From positions 210,113,310-210,177,309 of the forward strand of contig NC_081827.1 of assembly GCF_030867095.1 (NCBI RefSeq): 64,000 bases of DNA. The letters run 5' to 3'. The notes beneath the pieces were generated by a model. The model did not search any database, was not told the origin of the DNA, and was given only the letters and a program-made list of their open reading frames with translations. The translations under genes and the position numbers were made by a program. Below, piece by piece: positions 1-14,598 of the stretch. Position 1 is the stretch's first letter; every line of letters starts with the position of its first letter. Source of the stretch: Alligator mississippiensis (taxonomy: Eukaryota > Chordata > Crocodylia > Alligatoridae).

Positions 1-977
<977 letters not shown>

Positions 978-2460
978 ATTGTTTGGGTTTTTTGTAAAAA
1001 GGAAAAAGGAAACAACAATATTCTATAGATGAAGGAATATTTTAAAATAATTTAATTGGCTCTCTTGTAGCTGAATTCCATATTTGCTATAGCTTTTAAT
1101 GTATGCAGGATAAAAATGAAGGAACTCTGTGTCGTTTCTGTAGTGCCATTCAGCTGATGTTGACAAAAGATTAGCACATACTTTCCAGTACTAGTGATCC
1201 TGGGTGTTTATCATGTTTTAAAAATAAGTAAAAACTAAACCTACTGCATGATTGGCTCCCTATCCTCCCTGTTTTGGTGAGGGTATGTCTGCAAAGGAAA
1301 CAACAGAACTGATGCAGCATCTTTGTTCTGGATAGTTTGTGATTGTAATTCAGCATGTTTCTCAGTGTAAACCTGTTGTGATTTGCTTTTATGTTCTATG
1401 TAATTGGTTTCTAATACTAAAAAGAAAGCAGATTTCTGTGAAATGGGGCCTCTGGCTGTACCTTGACATTTCCTATCATCCTTTTCCCACTTTCTTGGGT
1501 GATTTCTCCCTGATTCCCCTCAGTTCTTTTGCCAGGTAGTAATTTGTTTTAACAGGAGCAAGATGTGTACTTTGAATGTAACTTTAAATAATTTTCCATG
1601 CCTTTTATGGTGATTGCAGTAAAACCTGCAACACTGAACAATGTTTCCTTTAGTATTATTGTTATTTCGGTTGTAATTTGTATTTTTATCTGGCATGCAT
1701 ATATTAATTTATTAAATTTTGCTTTTAGAAATCTTACACACCATCCTGTTTTCCTGTTTAATGAACATGGTTTATGAACATGGTTTAAAGTGTTTTTCTT
1801 TAACATTTATAATTAGCACTCAGTCTATCAAACAGAGTTTTACTGAAAAGAGACAATTCATAGCTACTGTAACTTTTGCAAGACAGTCCTATTCTTATAT
1901 AGCTTCTAGTCTGATAATTGTGTTACGGTTTGCATATTAGATTCTCATTATTATTCTATTTGAAAAATGCCTTAATTATTGACCAAAACATTTTAAAGAG
2001 TTCTTCAGTACTTCTTTAAAAAGGGGAGCTAACAAACAAAAGTACTACACAGACATCAGTACCTCAGAAAAAGACAATCTCTCCCAAAAAAGGCTTACAG
2101 TTATATTTGTCTGTATACATCAGTATTACAGACAACAGTTATACAAATGTAGACACCCAGAACATCCACTGCTGAATTTCAAGTATACAGAAAATATTTG
2201 CTTTCAGCTTAAATTGTTCAACACTGACCCCTCACTCTCCTTCATATCCTCCAAATAAAGGGAATATGACCAAAAATAATAAATAATTCATCCGTTATCT
2301 AGGGCAAGAGCAATGCATACAAATTGCTTGTTATCAGCCCTTTTGCAGTCCCTATGATATAACCATGCCATACATTTACATTGTCTCTAGAATTGCTTCT
2401 TGGTGTGTCAAGAAATATTCTAGTGCTCAGAACGGAATCTGACTGAATAAATCGGTATTG
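978..2460 (+). other. CHN1: CHN1 3' untranslated region (extent uncertain)
   Basis: AT-rich sequence directly downstream of the CHN1 stop, with no coding frame of interest. Candidate poly(A) signals are ATTAAA at 1711-1716 and AATAAA at 2254-2259, 2278-2283 and 2446-2451. Which is used cannot be decided without RNA data. A stretch around 2030-2125 resembles, on the minus strand, the old repeat seen at 57921-58044, so part of the UTR may be repeat-derived. Confidence 0.5.
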
Positions 2461-5002
2461 GTCAGACTAGTATGGTTCGATACAAGCATCATTCTCTCAG
2501 TTTTCACTGTTTTTAAAAGACTGGTGTTTCAGTGATTTTTGCTTGGCATTGCTGAAATTCCCTGGACAGTAATAATCTCAGTCATTTTTCATGTTAAGTA
2601 TTGTGGCTTTCTAGTGAACTAAGAATAGCAGACAAGATAAATCCACACCCTGTGTGTAACTGAACTATGCTTTGGCCTTATCCTAAAACACATTGCATCT
2701 GATTCTCTATTGATTTGTCTGTGTGAAATCATATAGAGCAAAATGAGTTCAAACTGGATGTAAAATACTACTATTCTCGTTTGCATTTATTACAGTACAA
2801 GGATGAACATTCAGCTTACTATTTCTCTGTAAGACAATAATGGGATCACTTTATCTTATCAACTCTAAAATCTCAGGGACTGCTTAAGGCATCAGCAAGT
2901 ACACCATTAATGCAAATTCGAATTCTGGAAAAGAAAGGGTCCCCAGACTGGCTAGTGTCGTAGGCAGAAGAATCCCAGCTGTCCCCTGTTGCTGCCTACA
3001 GATATCAGAATTTGGCTTCCTGCTTGGAGAAGCTGTTTGTAGCCTGGAGTCGAACAGAAATATGAGAGCCTTATAGAGGGAAGCGGGGAGAAACAGGGGC
3101 CTGGAATAAAAATTAGAATGAAGGGAAGCAGGAGAGAAAAGGAGGAAAGCTGGGGTAGAAATAACAAGGATCAGAGGAACGGGACAGGCGTGGGGATGCA
3201 GGGATCTGGTATTGTGCATTTGAAGAGGATTTGGCTCATGAGGGATGTAGAAAGGATACAGAGGAGAGAAGCATATAGATGAGGGGCAAAGTCATCAGCT
3301 TCAAATGGGTGAGAAGTGGCTGTGATAAGGACGTAGGAGGGGCAACGGACTGTGGAAACTGTTTAAATTGAGAAAGAAAAATAAGACCCCAGGGATGAAG
3401 TATGAACCAAAAAGAAAAGAAGGTGGATGGAGAGAGGAGACAAAGCCCCTGGCATTGCAAGTGTAGAGTTGGGTAGGAGATGGCTACAAGAATCCCTGCC
3501 ACTGAGAGAAGAATAGTAGAAAATGGCATGAGGGAGAAGGCATAGAATTACTGAGTCCTGGTGTGAGGGGAAGAGTAGAGTCCCTAAAAATAGAAGAGCC
3601 TTGGATGATGGCACAGGCAGATTGGAGGCAAGCAAGGAGCTTCTAGTGTGTGTGATGCACTTCATTTATATGAGTTACAGTGTGGACAGTCTTCTGGTAG
3701 ATTGGCACTGACTTGCCCTGTGCAGGGCACTGGTACTCACTAGAACCGAAGAATGGCACGTTGATACAACTACAGTGTTGGATGGAATTTTTGGCTGGGG
3801 CTGGTTTAGGGATTATGAAAAAAAACTCCAGCCTTCAGTCAAATTTTAGCTGCTGAAGGGGAGGGAATCCTCCTCTAATTGGCTGCCTGTTCCATTGTCC
3901 ACACCCTGGGATTAACTCAAGACTGCTCAAGAAGTTAGATCTGCCCCTATCCAACCCTCCACTCCCAGCTAAAACCCTGATAAAAAGAAAGGAGGGACCA
4001 GAAATTGCCTAGCAACTCAAAGTAGCTTTGACCACCCTCATCCTCGTTCTCTTTGTAAGCAAGAAGGACCTCACATCTGCTCCTCCTCTTTTCCTTCCTG
4101 AACCACCTGGCCTGGAAGGAGTGTAGGGGCCCTAATGCAGCTGCAATTTTCAACTGGAAAGTGGAGAATGAAGGACACGTGAAATGCAGTGTTGAGCCTG
4201 GGGAAAGAATTGCTGGAGGATCTGGGAGGGCACTGGGCAAGGTAATAAGCAGAGGCCATGGTGTGGGGACAGGATTGATAGGCAGGTTCACGGATAGAAT
4301 TAAAGGCTAGGAAGGGGATGGAAGGGTGTGGAGGAGAATTTCTGCAGAACCTAAGTCACCTCAGTGAGTTTGCGAGAGTGGGCAGCCCTGATTGCCACAC
4401 CAAGGAATAGAATCTAATCTTTTGAAAACCCCTCATTATTAGGAGTGGGGGAGGATGTGAGGGTGTCCAACTATGATTTTTTGATCACTTGTAATACTGT
4501 AAATGATTTACTACTGCAATGTGCATGTTAATGAATATTCATTGCCTGCATAAATGAGCTGACAAATTTGCAGCATGGTACATGCTTTATAAACAGGTGC
4601 AGTGGTAGTCCTGGATTGGCTGGGCTACTAGCCTCTAGATAAGCCCTTAGCTTGAAGTGCTCTGTGCCCCTTTCTCCTGGGCAGGATGTGGTTGTAGTTG
4701 CTGAACCCTCCCATGCCACAGCAATGGCTCTATGTGCCCTGCGCCACAATCTCCAAGTGAGCCCATATGCCTCACGACATTTCCCAAACACCCTCAGACG
4801 GTCTGTGCCAGAATCCTAGTCTTCACTCCCTTGCTATGTAAACTCCTGCCCACTTTTCACACCATCCTGCTCAAAATGTTGTGTGTTCATATTACACTGC
4901 TCAGCCTCAAAGACATCTGTATTTTTCCATTCTCAGCTCCAGTATTTAGCATTCCTGGACTGTCTTTAGGTTTGTGAACAATATTTTTTAAAAGGCTTGC
5001 CA

Positions 5003-5059
5003 GGTTTTACACATCTTCAGGTTTTATGCATGCTTGCCAGGTTTTATGCATGCTTGCTG
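5003..5059. repeat. Short tandem repeat, 20-bp unit
   Basis: Two nearly identical 20-bp units beginning gttttatgcatgcttg occupy 5021-5040 and 5041-5059. A diverged third unit precedes them at 5003-5020. Each unit contains the self-complementary core TGCATGC-like sequence. Confidence 0.8.
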
Positions 5060-7509
5060 TTCAGCTGTGCCTCTAGACTGTTTAGTTCAGATTCTTCCCA
5101 GCATTGTGTCATATCTCCAGGGTATGTCTAGACTGCTAGACCACCTACCATCTACATTGAAACCCCACTAAACTCAACTTTGAGCAGCGGTCTGAAGTTG
5201 GACTGCCAAGTAGCCCTGGGTGGAATTCATCCAGGTACTTCAGGAAGTCCTCCAACAATAATCCCACAATTCCCTGTTCCCATTTCCCTTCTACACTTCA
5301 TTTTGTCTCTTTAGGGCACCTTTGGGAGGAGACAAGTGGCCCTCAGACAGAGTTCTACTTGAAGACCAGGAGCACAGTGTATAATGTCCACAAGGTAACC
5401 ACAGATGGGGCTCATGTGGCTTGGATAGTTGCGGGAGACCTTCAGGATTGACCCTAAATATCAGTGGCAGTGCATGCCGCCTTAAAACTGGTGTAGTCAG
5501 CCATAGGATTATGGTCTTAGCAGTGTGCCCAGAGACTGATCTGTCTCTGGGATTCCTTTGTTCACTAACAATCCTGGCTACTGTAATAGCTCTTAAATCT
5601 TTTGGCAGCCAGTGTAATTTAGAGTAGCATTTAGTGAATTGTCCAAGGAATCCACTACAAAATCTCTATTGTTGAAAGTTCCTCTGTGTGCAAACTTGAA
5701 TCACATAGTTAAAATCCATCTGTTCAAAGTGTATTGCAGGAACTGCACAATAAATTTGTAAATTAAAGTAATTAGGATAATTACTTTGTCTACCCATCCG
5801 CATTCCAGTATGAAATACATCACTCCTTGGATGTGAGTGCAATAACAAATTGGCACTATTGGTAGTAATATCTATATGCTTCACTTTTCAGAAAAGCTTT
5901 TAAAAGCAACATTGGCAGCTCATCAGAGCAAAACTGGATCAGACCCAAAATGAGTCAGAGAAAACACACCCAAAATAGCAGACATAGATTGGACTCTTAG
6001 AATACTCAATAACTCCAACAGCCAGCAAGCAAGCAAAGCTTTAGGTTAAGATGTTATTGAATTTGTACTGGCATACTGCTAGAATGCCATCTATCCTTTA
6101 TTATAATAGGAATTTTCTAGATTGGGTAGTTAGTGTTCAGTCATTACAGACTGTTACCTCAGAAAGCCCTGGGTTATATAAAACCAGTTCAGTGCTAACA
6201 AGATGCAATTACTCTGGGGAAACAACAATGAGGCTTAGAAATAGGCCCATGATCATGGGAGACCTGTATGCTTGGCCAGACTGGCCCAGTAAGGGAAAGA
6301 AGCCAAACTGGCAATGACTTAAGAAATAAGTGGTCAGTTCCCTGCTTGATTCAAATTGCTTAATGAGAGAAGCATAAGTTTTCCTCCCTGTTTTCCTGTT
6401 TTCATAAGTTTTCCTCCATATACCTCTTTCGAGATAACTAGTAAGTAGTGAAAATTTTATTCTGCAACTAGAGTATGAATTTCTGGTTCTGGTATCTGCA
6501 TCTCTGCTTTAAGGACAATGTTTTTCCTGGGTCACAAAACATAACTAACTATACATGGAAGACATTGCACCCCAAATGGCACTGTTAAATCCTGTGAATA
6601 TGTTTAACACCAAATCATCTCAGTGTGATGGTGTCTGAATAATTAAGACTGTCTGAACATTTCTGATAAACAGGCAGGTACCCAAGCAGCAGAGGAAATA
6701 GCACGTTCTGGAATGTGTAGCCGTCTAGAGTGAAGGATCTGAGTTAATTCTATTTAATATTACATGCCTCATCCGTTAATTTAGAATGATATTTCCCTTT
6801 TAATAATAAGGCTAATTACAATCATTTCAGTGGAGTTATTATTTATCATTAAGTCTTGTCAAAATTAATCAAATGTGCATTAGGTGCTTACTGACTTGCT
6901 TTTCAGTACTTGAAATGCACATATAGCATTTCATTTAAGAACTGTATCTCACATACCAATATTCAGATCCTCTTTTTCCCTAGTAACAATAAAAGCTGGT
7001 TAACTGAAATATTTAATTGACTATTAGCCACTGGAGAACATGAGTCAGGGTAGATTGATTTAAATCGCTGTCTTATATGCAATTTTGATCTGAACAAACT
7101 TCTTTGTTAAAAAACAATTTGAAAAGTACTTGCATTTTTAATAACCATCCTAAAGAAAGGCAGATCCTCCCTGCTCAGTGGTAGACATTGGGACTGTTTA
7201 TTTGATTTGCAAATAAGCACAGCTTTAATCCTTAATAAGGGTGTTTATATTTGGGTAAATAGGTTAATACCCTATACACATACGTAAGTAATGCTGTAGC
7301 TCAACATACTGCTACACATTTTATCAATTTTTACATATGATGTTAGATAACAATGAATTTCATTCTAATTTACCAGGTGATTATGCTTTTTTAAATTACT
7401 GTTTTGCTTCTAGAGAAAAATAGAATTCAGTTAAAATGTAGGAAGAAACCATTTAAAATTGTAAATTATAAATATGCTGGATACATATATATTCAATATA
7501 GTCAAAGGC

Positions 7510-7655
7510 CATGTACAGACATTCAATTCTCCTGGGATAGTTGCTCCCATGAGTGTATAGACGTTCAAGATTTTTCTCTCAGAGCAAAAATGGAGAAAAA
7601 TAACCTAGGAACAACCAGTTTCTCCTGAAAGAATGAATGTCTGTACCACTTTCCC
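7510..7655. mobile_element. Small MITE with inverted ends, unclassified
   Basis: The left end reads ATGTACAGACATTCAATTCT. The right end, on the opposite strand, reads GGTACAGACATTCATTCTTT and continues into TCAGGAGAA; the left end has CTCCTGG at the matching place. About 146 bp with no coding capacity. The ACAGACATT terminus resembles that of the larger family at 14115, 46102 and 51526, so it may be a short relative. Confidence 0.5.
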
Positions 7656-8697
7656 TCTCAAAAGAAGTCACAGAACAGTCCTCCAGCATCCCCCATGGAG
7701 ACAGTATGTCACTCAGGCTGGACTTTACTACTACAATCAAGCGGAAAGCAGAAAATGCCCCCTTCACAATCCCATGTTGTGCCACAGGGAGACACAGGCT
7801 GACTTTGAACAGTCTGGTTCAACCAGTCAGGGCTGCTCTATGCACTGCTGCCATCTGTCATGTGCAGAGCATGCTGAGACATGTGCACAGGGATCCCCTG
7901 GCTGCCCAGCATTAACAGTGCAATCTCTCTGCTCTTCAGGGGCTCTGCATTCTTCTGTCTGTTCAGGCATCTCCAGGTGAGTGTTTCTACCAGAAGAACC
8001 AACCTGGGAGAAATCTCCCAGCTCATTTGAATGTTTGTACACAGCCTTGCACAATGTGTTCAATTATCAAGACACAGGTTGATTTCAAAACCAAGTGGCT
8101 TATTAAGTAAAAAATGTTTTCTTCAGGTAGCAAATGGAATTGATTGTCTCTAGTTACCCTGGGTGTAGTTATGTGGCACAATGCAACAATACCCTTGCTC
8201 AAATACAAGAAATATTGCCCAATATATTTAGCCTCACTAAGCAGCAAGACTAATAAAACCATGTGGAGACTTGTATTAATATAGGTCTATTAATTCAGGT
8301 ATCAGGGCTAGCACAGTTACCTCTACATGGCCATGCATTTTGCCATATAGACATACACCACAATCGTCAAGATTTTAGAACAAATAGATTCTAACCTCTA
8401 ATATGGCTTTAACAGTAAATGGATTTATTAAGTTTAATGAATAAACTGAAACAAAGAAAATATTTTCCCTGCACCTGAAGAAGAAACCGCAGCTGTCAAA
8501 AGCTGATTTTTCACTTCAATAAACCCTGCTTCTAAGGGTATTAGCCAGTGACTCCCTCAGTTCAATGGTCATATACTACCTGAATACTATTTTTATCTCA
8601 TTTAAATTATTGTAATAGACCGTGGTAAATTTAAGACCATGGGGTTGTGATTTGTATTTTAAATGATTTATTTAAAAATATATATATTTGTCTTCAA

Positions 8698-8890
8698 TAA
8701 GCAGACAAGGTTCTTTGGGTAAATCTGATATTTTTTTATTAGACCAACTCAAATAGTTGGAAAAATTCTTCTTAGCCAGCTTTCAGGTACAAACGCCCTT
8801 CATCAGGCTGAGGTAGCATCTGCAGATGGTCTGTGCTCTTCCTGGATAGAGTAATAAAGCAGCCAGAGGCCAGGACATATGGAGTACGTA
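8698..8890 (+). repeat. Dispersed repeat with TTTTATTAGACCAACT motif, unclassified
   Basis: The stretch contains the string tattagaccaactcaaatag followed by an agctttcaggtacaaa block and ccttcatcaggctgagg. I recognise this arrangement as a widespread sauropsid repeat without being able to name its class. A related copy, broken by a CR1 insertion, lies at 56389-56790. Confidence 0.45.
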
Positions 8891-9449
8891 TGTCTTCAAT
8901 AAAAAAACTTTTCTAAATATTGATGACCTTTAAGAATATAAAAAGAAATCACGCATTTCCCTGAGCTGTATTTGAATTTCTTGCATCAAAATTATTTGTG
9001 ATATTACTGCATCATGTCATGTGTTTAATTGTCCATATTGCAAAACTTCCACCTTGGACTTGACTGATAGTTGTTACATGAGAAGCACATTTCTAGAATA
9101 AGCTGTGGGACTTCAGGTTATGTTTTGAGATACGTGGGCTTTATGGGGTACTGCTTTAAGCAAAAAAAATGAAGCTGGTTCTAGAGGTAGGAAAGGAGGG
9201 AGCAAATCAAGAAAAACAGCTCATTCTTATTTCCATGGGAAAAAATAAAGGCAGAGAAAGAAACACGATTTTTGGTAACAAAGTGCTGAAGGGGTACAGG
9301 AGTAGTAAGGAAAAATAAGTCTAACAGGTTGAAATTTATAATGTTTCCTGAGTCCTAGTTATAATGTTATCATGTTTCCTGAGTTCTACTTCAGTGCCTT
9401 GTTCACAAGGTAAGCCTTCATTTATTGGTTTCTTTATTTGAACACTTAA

Positions 9450-9772
9450 GGCATCTATACACATCCCTGACACCTGCTCCCATGCGTTCCACCTAGAACG
9501 TGTTAGCACAGACTCGATTAATTAAGTCTCCTGGAGCTAATTAGCGTGTTCCAGGAGCCTTGGTGTCACATGTATTCAGCATCCCTGCCCTTCAAAATGG
9601 TGGCGGGGGGTGCTTTAACTAAAGCTCATTGAACGAGTGCTCCCACTGCCATTTTGAAGTGAGGGACATTGAATACACAAGATGCAGTGAGCGTTTTAAT
9701 TAGGGCAGCTCCCAAGAGCCACTCTAATTAAAGCGCACCCCCCGCAACCCCAGAGCACTTGTAAAGATGCCC
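9450..9772. mobile_element. MITE family B, copy 1
   Basis: The left end GGCATCTATACACATC pairs with the right end, which reads GGGCATCTTTACAAGTG on the other strand. A central block, ggggtgctttaactaaagct, and a block with ttttaattagggcagctc are shared with the copy at 33357-33680. About 320 bp, non-coding. No clean target duplication is visible. Confidence 0.6.
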
Positions 9773-9897
9773 TCTGTGCATTTGTTCTCTGGAAAAGTGT
9801 AAGACACTCTTCTAAAAGCCACTGTGTAGGTCTGTGAAGCTGCTGTTAAGCAGTGCTGGAGAGGAATGCAGTTGAATCCTTCCTTCTCCCTGGGCAG

Positions 9898-10896
9898 TAG
9901 GGCTGTGCGAAACAGCACCGTTTCATTTCAACTTCCATTTTGCCATTTCAAGGGGACAGTGTTTTGTTTCATTGTTTCTTTTAATTTTGAAGCACTGTTC
10001 TGTTTCGTCAAAGCTGTTTTGACACGTTTCAACGTTTCGCCCATAGGCTATAATGGAGAATCATGAAAATGCCTATAACTTTGTAATTTCATGCCTGATT
10101 TGGATGAAAATTGCAGGTCTGGTAGCCCCTTCTGAGGGCATGAAGCCTGCCAAGGCCTCCTGTCATCCAGCACACAGATCTAAGGGCCCGTGCCACTGCG
10201 AGGGCTGCGGGGCTGTGCTGGACTCCTCCTGGGGGTGCGGGCCCCCAGATCTTCATACATAATGACAGGAGGCTGCTGCTGCTGCCTGGCATCGGCACTG
10301 GGCACAGCCCACACCCAGCACCGGGAAGACTGCTGCCACTGGCCACCGCCTCCTGTCATCCTGTGTGCAGATCTGGGGTCCCACACCCCCGGGAGGAGTC
10401 TGGCAGCACTGGGAGGGTAGGTGGAGCTCCACCAGCTCATGGAGCTCAGCCCAACTGCAGGAGAGCCAGTGGCAGAGCCACTCAGAGTGCAGCCCTGGCA
10501 AGCAAAGTCTGCCGGCGGGAGGATGCACAGCCCCGTGGAGCTGAGCCTGGCGGCAGGAGGCAGAGGAGGAGCCACTGGCCAGGGCTGCATTCGGAGCTAG
10601 GGTTGCATTCAGAGCGGCTCCACCACTGGCTCTCCCACTGCCTCCCGCCACTGGGCTGAGCTCTGTGGGACTGGTGGAGCCACTTGGAGCACAGCCCTGG
10701 CTCTCCCCTGCCTCCTGCCACTGGGCTGCTTCAAAACTTGAAACGTTTCACAACTTTTGAAATGTTTTGAGTGCCCTCATTTCATTTCAAAGCTGTTTTG
10801 AAGCCTTTCGTTTCATTTCGATTTTGCTGTTTCAAGCTCAAAACGATTTAAAACAGCTTTGAGATGAAACACCCGTCAAAATTTTGCACAGTCCTA
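9898..10896. mobile_element. hAT-type non-autonomous element with perfect 8-bp target duplication
   Basis: The 999-bp element is flanked by identical 8-bp duplications, CTGGGCAG, at 9890-9897 and 10897-10904. The ends are inverted: left TAGGGCTGTGCGAAA, right (other strand) TAGGACTGTGCAAAA. Beyond the ends lie AT-rich subterminal zones with many TTTCA/TGAAA words, and a GC-rich core from about 10150 to 10730. The core carries three copies of a 26-bp block beginning cctcctgtcatcc, at 10156-10181 (direct), 10247-10272 (inverted) and 10349-10374 (direct), and tandem runs ending gccactgggctg. Open frames in the core look compositional; no transposase domain is seen. An 8-bp duplication is the hallmark of hAT transposition. 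Confidence 0.85.
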
Positions 10897-10904
10897 CTGG
10901 GCAG

Positions 10905-13565
10905 CACTGGAAGGCACTGTAGTCGCTGGGCACTCTGGAGCTGCAGCACTTCTTCTGCCTGACATCCCCAGGGCCTGAGGCCCCATGCCTGGCCACGGCA
11001 TTCTGATGTCCCTGCTCGCTCTGATTCAGGAGGGGCCTCTGAATTCTTGGATGCTGGAGGACTTCATTTTGGAGTGGCCACACAATGGAACAGGATCAAA
11101 TTAGGTAGATTAGAGATAATCCTGCCCTGGAGTGGAGTAACTTTAAACCAAATAATGAGGACTTTAAGCCACATAAAAGGTGTTAACATGCAGGCAATCC
11201 AGTGGTTAAGAGCTCCAAAAGCAACCTAAAGTTCCTATGTAACAAGGCCCTCAGTGTTATACCATATCTGTACTTGTCTAACAGGACCAAGATTCAAGGT
11301 CACTCCCAGGCTTTCCAGTTCTGTGTTTCATTCATGGCTCTGCCATGTGCTGCTGTTGCACTATCTAACCCACCAGTGCCAATCAATCTCTCCATGTGCA
11401 TAGTTGAAAACTGAAGGCTGAAATAGAAATAAATAGTTCAGTGACAGACAATAAAGTGAACTTCTGCTTACCCCTGCAATAAATTGGTAGGAGGGGAACC
11501 CTATTATTAATGGGTTTTTTACTATACCAACTTTTTAAATGACAGAAGATCCAGTAAAAGCTCCTAAGAGACAGATAGCCTCTGTGTCACTGACCTAGTT
11601 TCTGTGCACTGTTGAATTCTGAAATGTTTTTATTACAGCCATAATTATATTGTAACAAGAAAAATCATCTAGTGAACCCAACAATCTTGGGGGTTTTTTT
11701 AGTCATGTAAAATTACTGCTTAGCAACTGCGCAGTAGACCTGGAAAGCTTATGTAATGCAAGAGAATGAGGCTGGGAAATATGTTTTGGATTAAGATCAC
11801 TGGTGAGCAAACAATGTAAGCAGGAGTTTATTACAGTGAGGTAAAAGGGGTGTGAGGAAACAGAAGGGAAATATGCTTGAGGCCAGGCTAGAGGGAAGTT
11901 TCTTATGGGGCCACATAAGTAGCCACATTTCTCAGTGAGCTGCATTTTACAGGCACAGACTACTGCAGGCTGCTTCATTTGTTTAGTTCTGAAACAAGTC
12001 ACGTCTGATGCTATAAAATTATCTTATTCAAATGATCTGCTGCTTACAGGAAAATCCCGATTGTGCCCATGACACACACTAGTGTTCTGGTACAACCGGA
12101 AAGCTCGTGCATGGGTTCTGTACCACTGTGCACTATAGAGCCCAGCTCGCTGACATATTTAATGCCATACGTGAATACAGGTGATGGTTGTAACAACAAG
12201 GGCCAGGTTTGTTTTGATACGCTGCACTGCCATGCATGGCAAAGCTGACTCTCCAGCCCAGGCACGATAAGTTTCTCTGTGTAGTGTAAGATTCTGATTA
12301 CAAAGTCTGATTAATTTTGGTTTATGATTACAATTAAAAGTGGAACAAGATTCATACAGTTTAACAGAAACCAAAGTTCAGTTTTTTCCAACCATAGAAA
12401 AGCTCAAATTAGACTGTTCTCCAAAGTTCTCACATATATTTTCTGTTCATGGCATCTTGACTTTTTCTTTCTTTTTTTACCAATAAAACTGACATAGACC
12501 CCTTACTCTTTGTGATTCATCTTTCTTATAGAAGATGCCAGACAGCAGCTCCATAAACTTCTCTAAGTGATGTTGCTGATTTTACACTTGTAGTACCATA
12601 ACTCTTAATTTGTTTCTCCCAGAACAGATACCAGTAAAGTGCTGAAGGATGTTGTTTAAGGGCTCTGTTTTATTTCTGTATTCTACTTTTTATACCTCAT
12701 ATGTGTATTTTGTCTCAAGGACAGATTCAGTTTCCTATGTTACTTGGGTCTCTACCATTGGAATATATCCACTTTATCTCAGTGGATTGGAGCAAATGGT
12801 TTTCAGGCTTCTGGGATTCCTTGATTAATGCATTTCCTGAGGCAATTAGGGATTGTTTTTGAAAACTGCATTTGGAAGCCAACAAGGACTTATTTTAAAA
12901 AAATATTAAGTTGGAACTTTTTTTTCTCCTTTCCATGGCTTCTGGAGCTTTGGTTTTGCTCTTTTCTGTTTTTCTTTGTAGCTGATGCATTATAATTTAC
13001 TAAACGTGTCAGATACACAAATAGGATTGTCCAAGTCCATTACAGTTATCCAGCTTGTGAGTTTATTCATTGATGTGATGCACTATCATGAAGATCACTT
13101 TATGGATCCTGTAACAGGGAACCCTAGCCCTGTTACCAGAAAACAGATCACCCCTTTAATATCAGGACTTTCTGGGCACAGCGCGCTAGTAAGGTAGGGA
13201 TTAAAAGTTGAGCCAGGCCAGCTGGTCAGGTGACCAGAAGGGGGCAGGCCAGGTCTGTGAAAACCCTGGGCTGGGCAGCAGTTGGGGTGGCAGCCAAGGG
13301 AGAAGGAGTGCATGTGAGAGCTCCATGGAGAGGCTGGGTGAGCGGTCCAAAGGCTGAAGGAGCAGAACTACTGAGAAACCCAGAGAAGCAGCTGCAGCCC
13401 CAGAGAAAGGACTGTAGCAGGAATGAGAGGGAATTAATGGACTTTATAGCTCATTATAATCTACCTGATTTCTATTAATCTCTTCATTCCACAGGTATTA
13501 ATGACTTTCTCTCCTTTTTAATGGTCTTATGTTCCACTAATAAACCTATCCTCACTTCTGCAAAT
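10905..13565. other. Intergenic DNA, no gene seen
   Basis: Ordinary AT-rich sequence. A GC-richer block at 13090-13420 begins with a small inverted pair (TAACAGGG / CCCTGTTA) and may be an unclassified repeat. No domain-bearing reading frame is recognised. Confidence 0.5.
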
Positions 13566-13970
13566 GGCAAGCCATACGAGGAAAGGCTGACACTTCAGCC
13601 TGAGGAAAAGAAGGCTGAGAGGGGACCTGGTAGCACCTTACAACTACACTAGGGGAGTACATAATGGGCTCGGTGAGCAACTGTTCACCAGGGAACCCCA
13701 GGGGAAAACCAGGAGTAACGGCTACAAACTCCTGGAAGACCAATTCAAGCTCAACATTAGGAAAAATGTATCCACAGTCAGGGTGTCCAAACTGGAATAA
13801 GCTCTCTCCAGAGGTGGTGCAATCACCTACCCTGGAAATCTTCAAGAGGAAATTAGACAGTCACCTTGCTGGGGTCACCTGACTCCAGTTATCTTTCCTG
13901 TTTGGTGCAGGGGGCTGGACCTGATGATCTTCCAAGGTCCCTTCCAGACTAACAATCTATGAATGTATTA
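13566..13970 (+). mobile_element. CR1 LINE, 3' end (5'-truncated)
   Basis: The sequence follows the typical CR1 3' region. First come remnants of the ORF2 C-terminal coding end (around 13572-13640, a YEERL-like start and a lysine-rich stretch). Then follow the conserved words ccctggaaatcttcaagagg and ggctggacctgatgatctt, and a tail ending aatctatgaatg. CR1 copies are usually 5'-truncated like this one. Several frame breaks make it clearly dead. Confidence 0.85.
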
Positions 13971-14114
13971 ATTTTGCTGCTAGCTAGCTAGTGCTGATAA
14001 TGTAGTGCCTATTTCACAGCCCTGCAGACTGATTTTTGCTATAGCTAAAATATTAATTCAGGTGTGGAAATAACTGCCAATGAAATATTGGATACCCTGT
14101 TATGGCACTCCAGA

Positions 14115-14598
14115 ACTAAGTACAGATAGTTAGTAAGACTGAGGCTGAATCTATTCAATCTTTTCAGGTTAGTCTAAAATGTGTAGATTAAACTAATAAG
14201 CAAGTGAACAGACATTCACTTTTGATTCCAGAAATGCAGCCGCAGGCCCACAGTGGGCCAGGCCAGAAGCTGGGCGTGGGGAAGAAGGGCAGGAAGACCT
14301 CCCTGCTCAGCTGAAGTAGACAGCTTGGATCAAGGCTAGCCCACCCACCCTGCAAATGGGGGGTTTTAGGGAAGGTGCAAAGCATTCTGGGATGCTGGCA
14401 GACTGTGAGTTAAGTTGAATCTGGAGGAGATCTGGAAAAGAAGTTAAGTAGTCTGATACTACATACATTCAGGTTTATCTTGAACTGGTTTCAGCCATTT
14501 TGAAAGTGTTTTATGTGCATTGAATTTCTGATGTGTTACAGATTTGAACCAGTTTCCAATCCCTTATACTGGTTTATGTATAATTTCTGTCCGTAGCC
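14115..14598 (+). mobile_element. Family A element (unclassified DNA element), copy 1
   Basis: Left end CTAAGTACAGATAGTTAGTA, followed by blocks aggttagtctaaaatgtg and cacttttgattccagaaatg. The right part contains several ctggttta/taaaccag words and ends tttctgtccgtagcc. The same ordered blocks recur at 17879-18300 (same orientation) and 46102-46857 (opposite orientation). The two ends, read inward, share a loosely conserved CTA-GNACAGA start, as expected for terminal inverted repeats. Confidence 0.6.

Larger units (their letters stand above)
2461..8690. other. CHN1-CHRNA1 intergenic DNA, mostly featureless
   Basis: No gene recognised. From about 2950 to 3650 the + strand is strongly purine-rich, giving pyrimidine-rich open frames on the minus strand without any recognisable domain. 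A 20-bp tandem repeat lies near 5003-5059 and a small MITE at 7510-7655. The sequence at 5118 onward starts with a terminus-like motif (GGGTATGTCTAGACT), but I found no matching second end. Confidence 0.5.
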
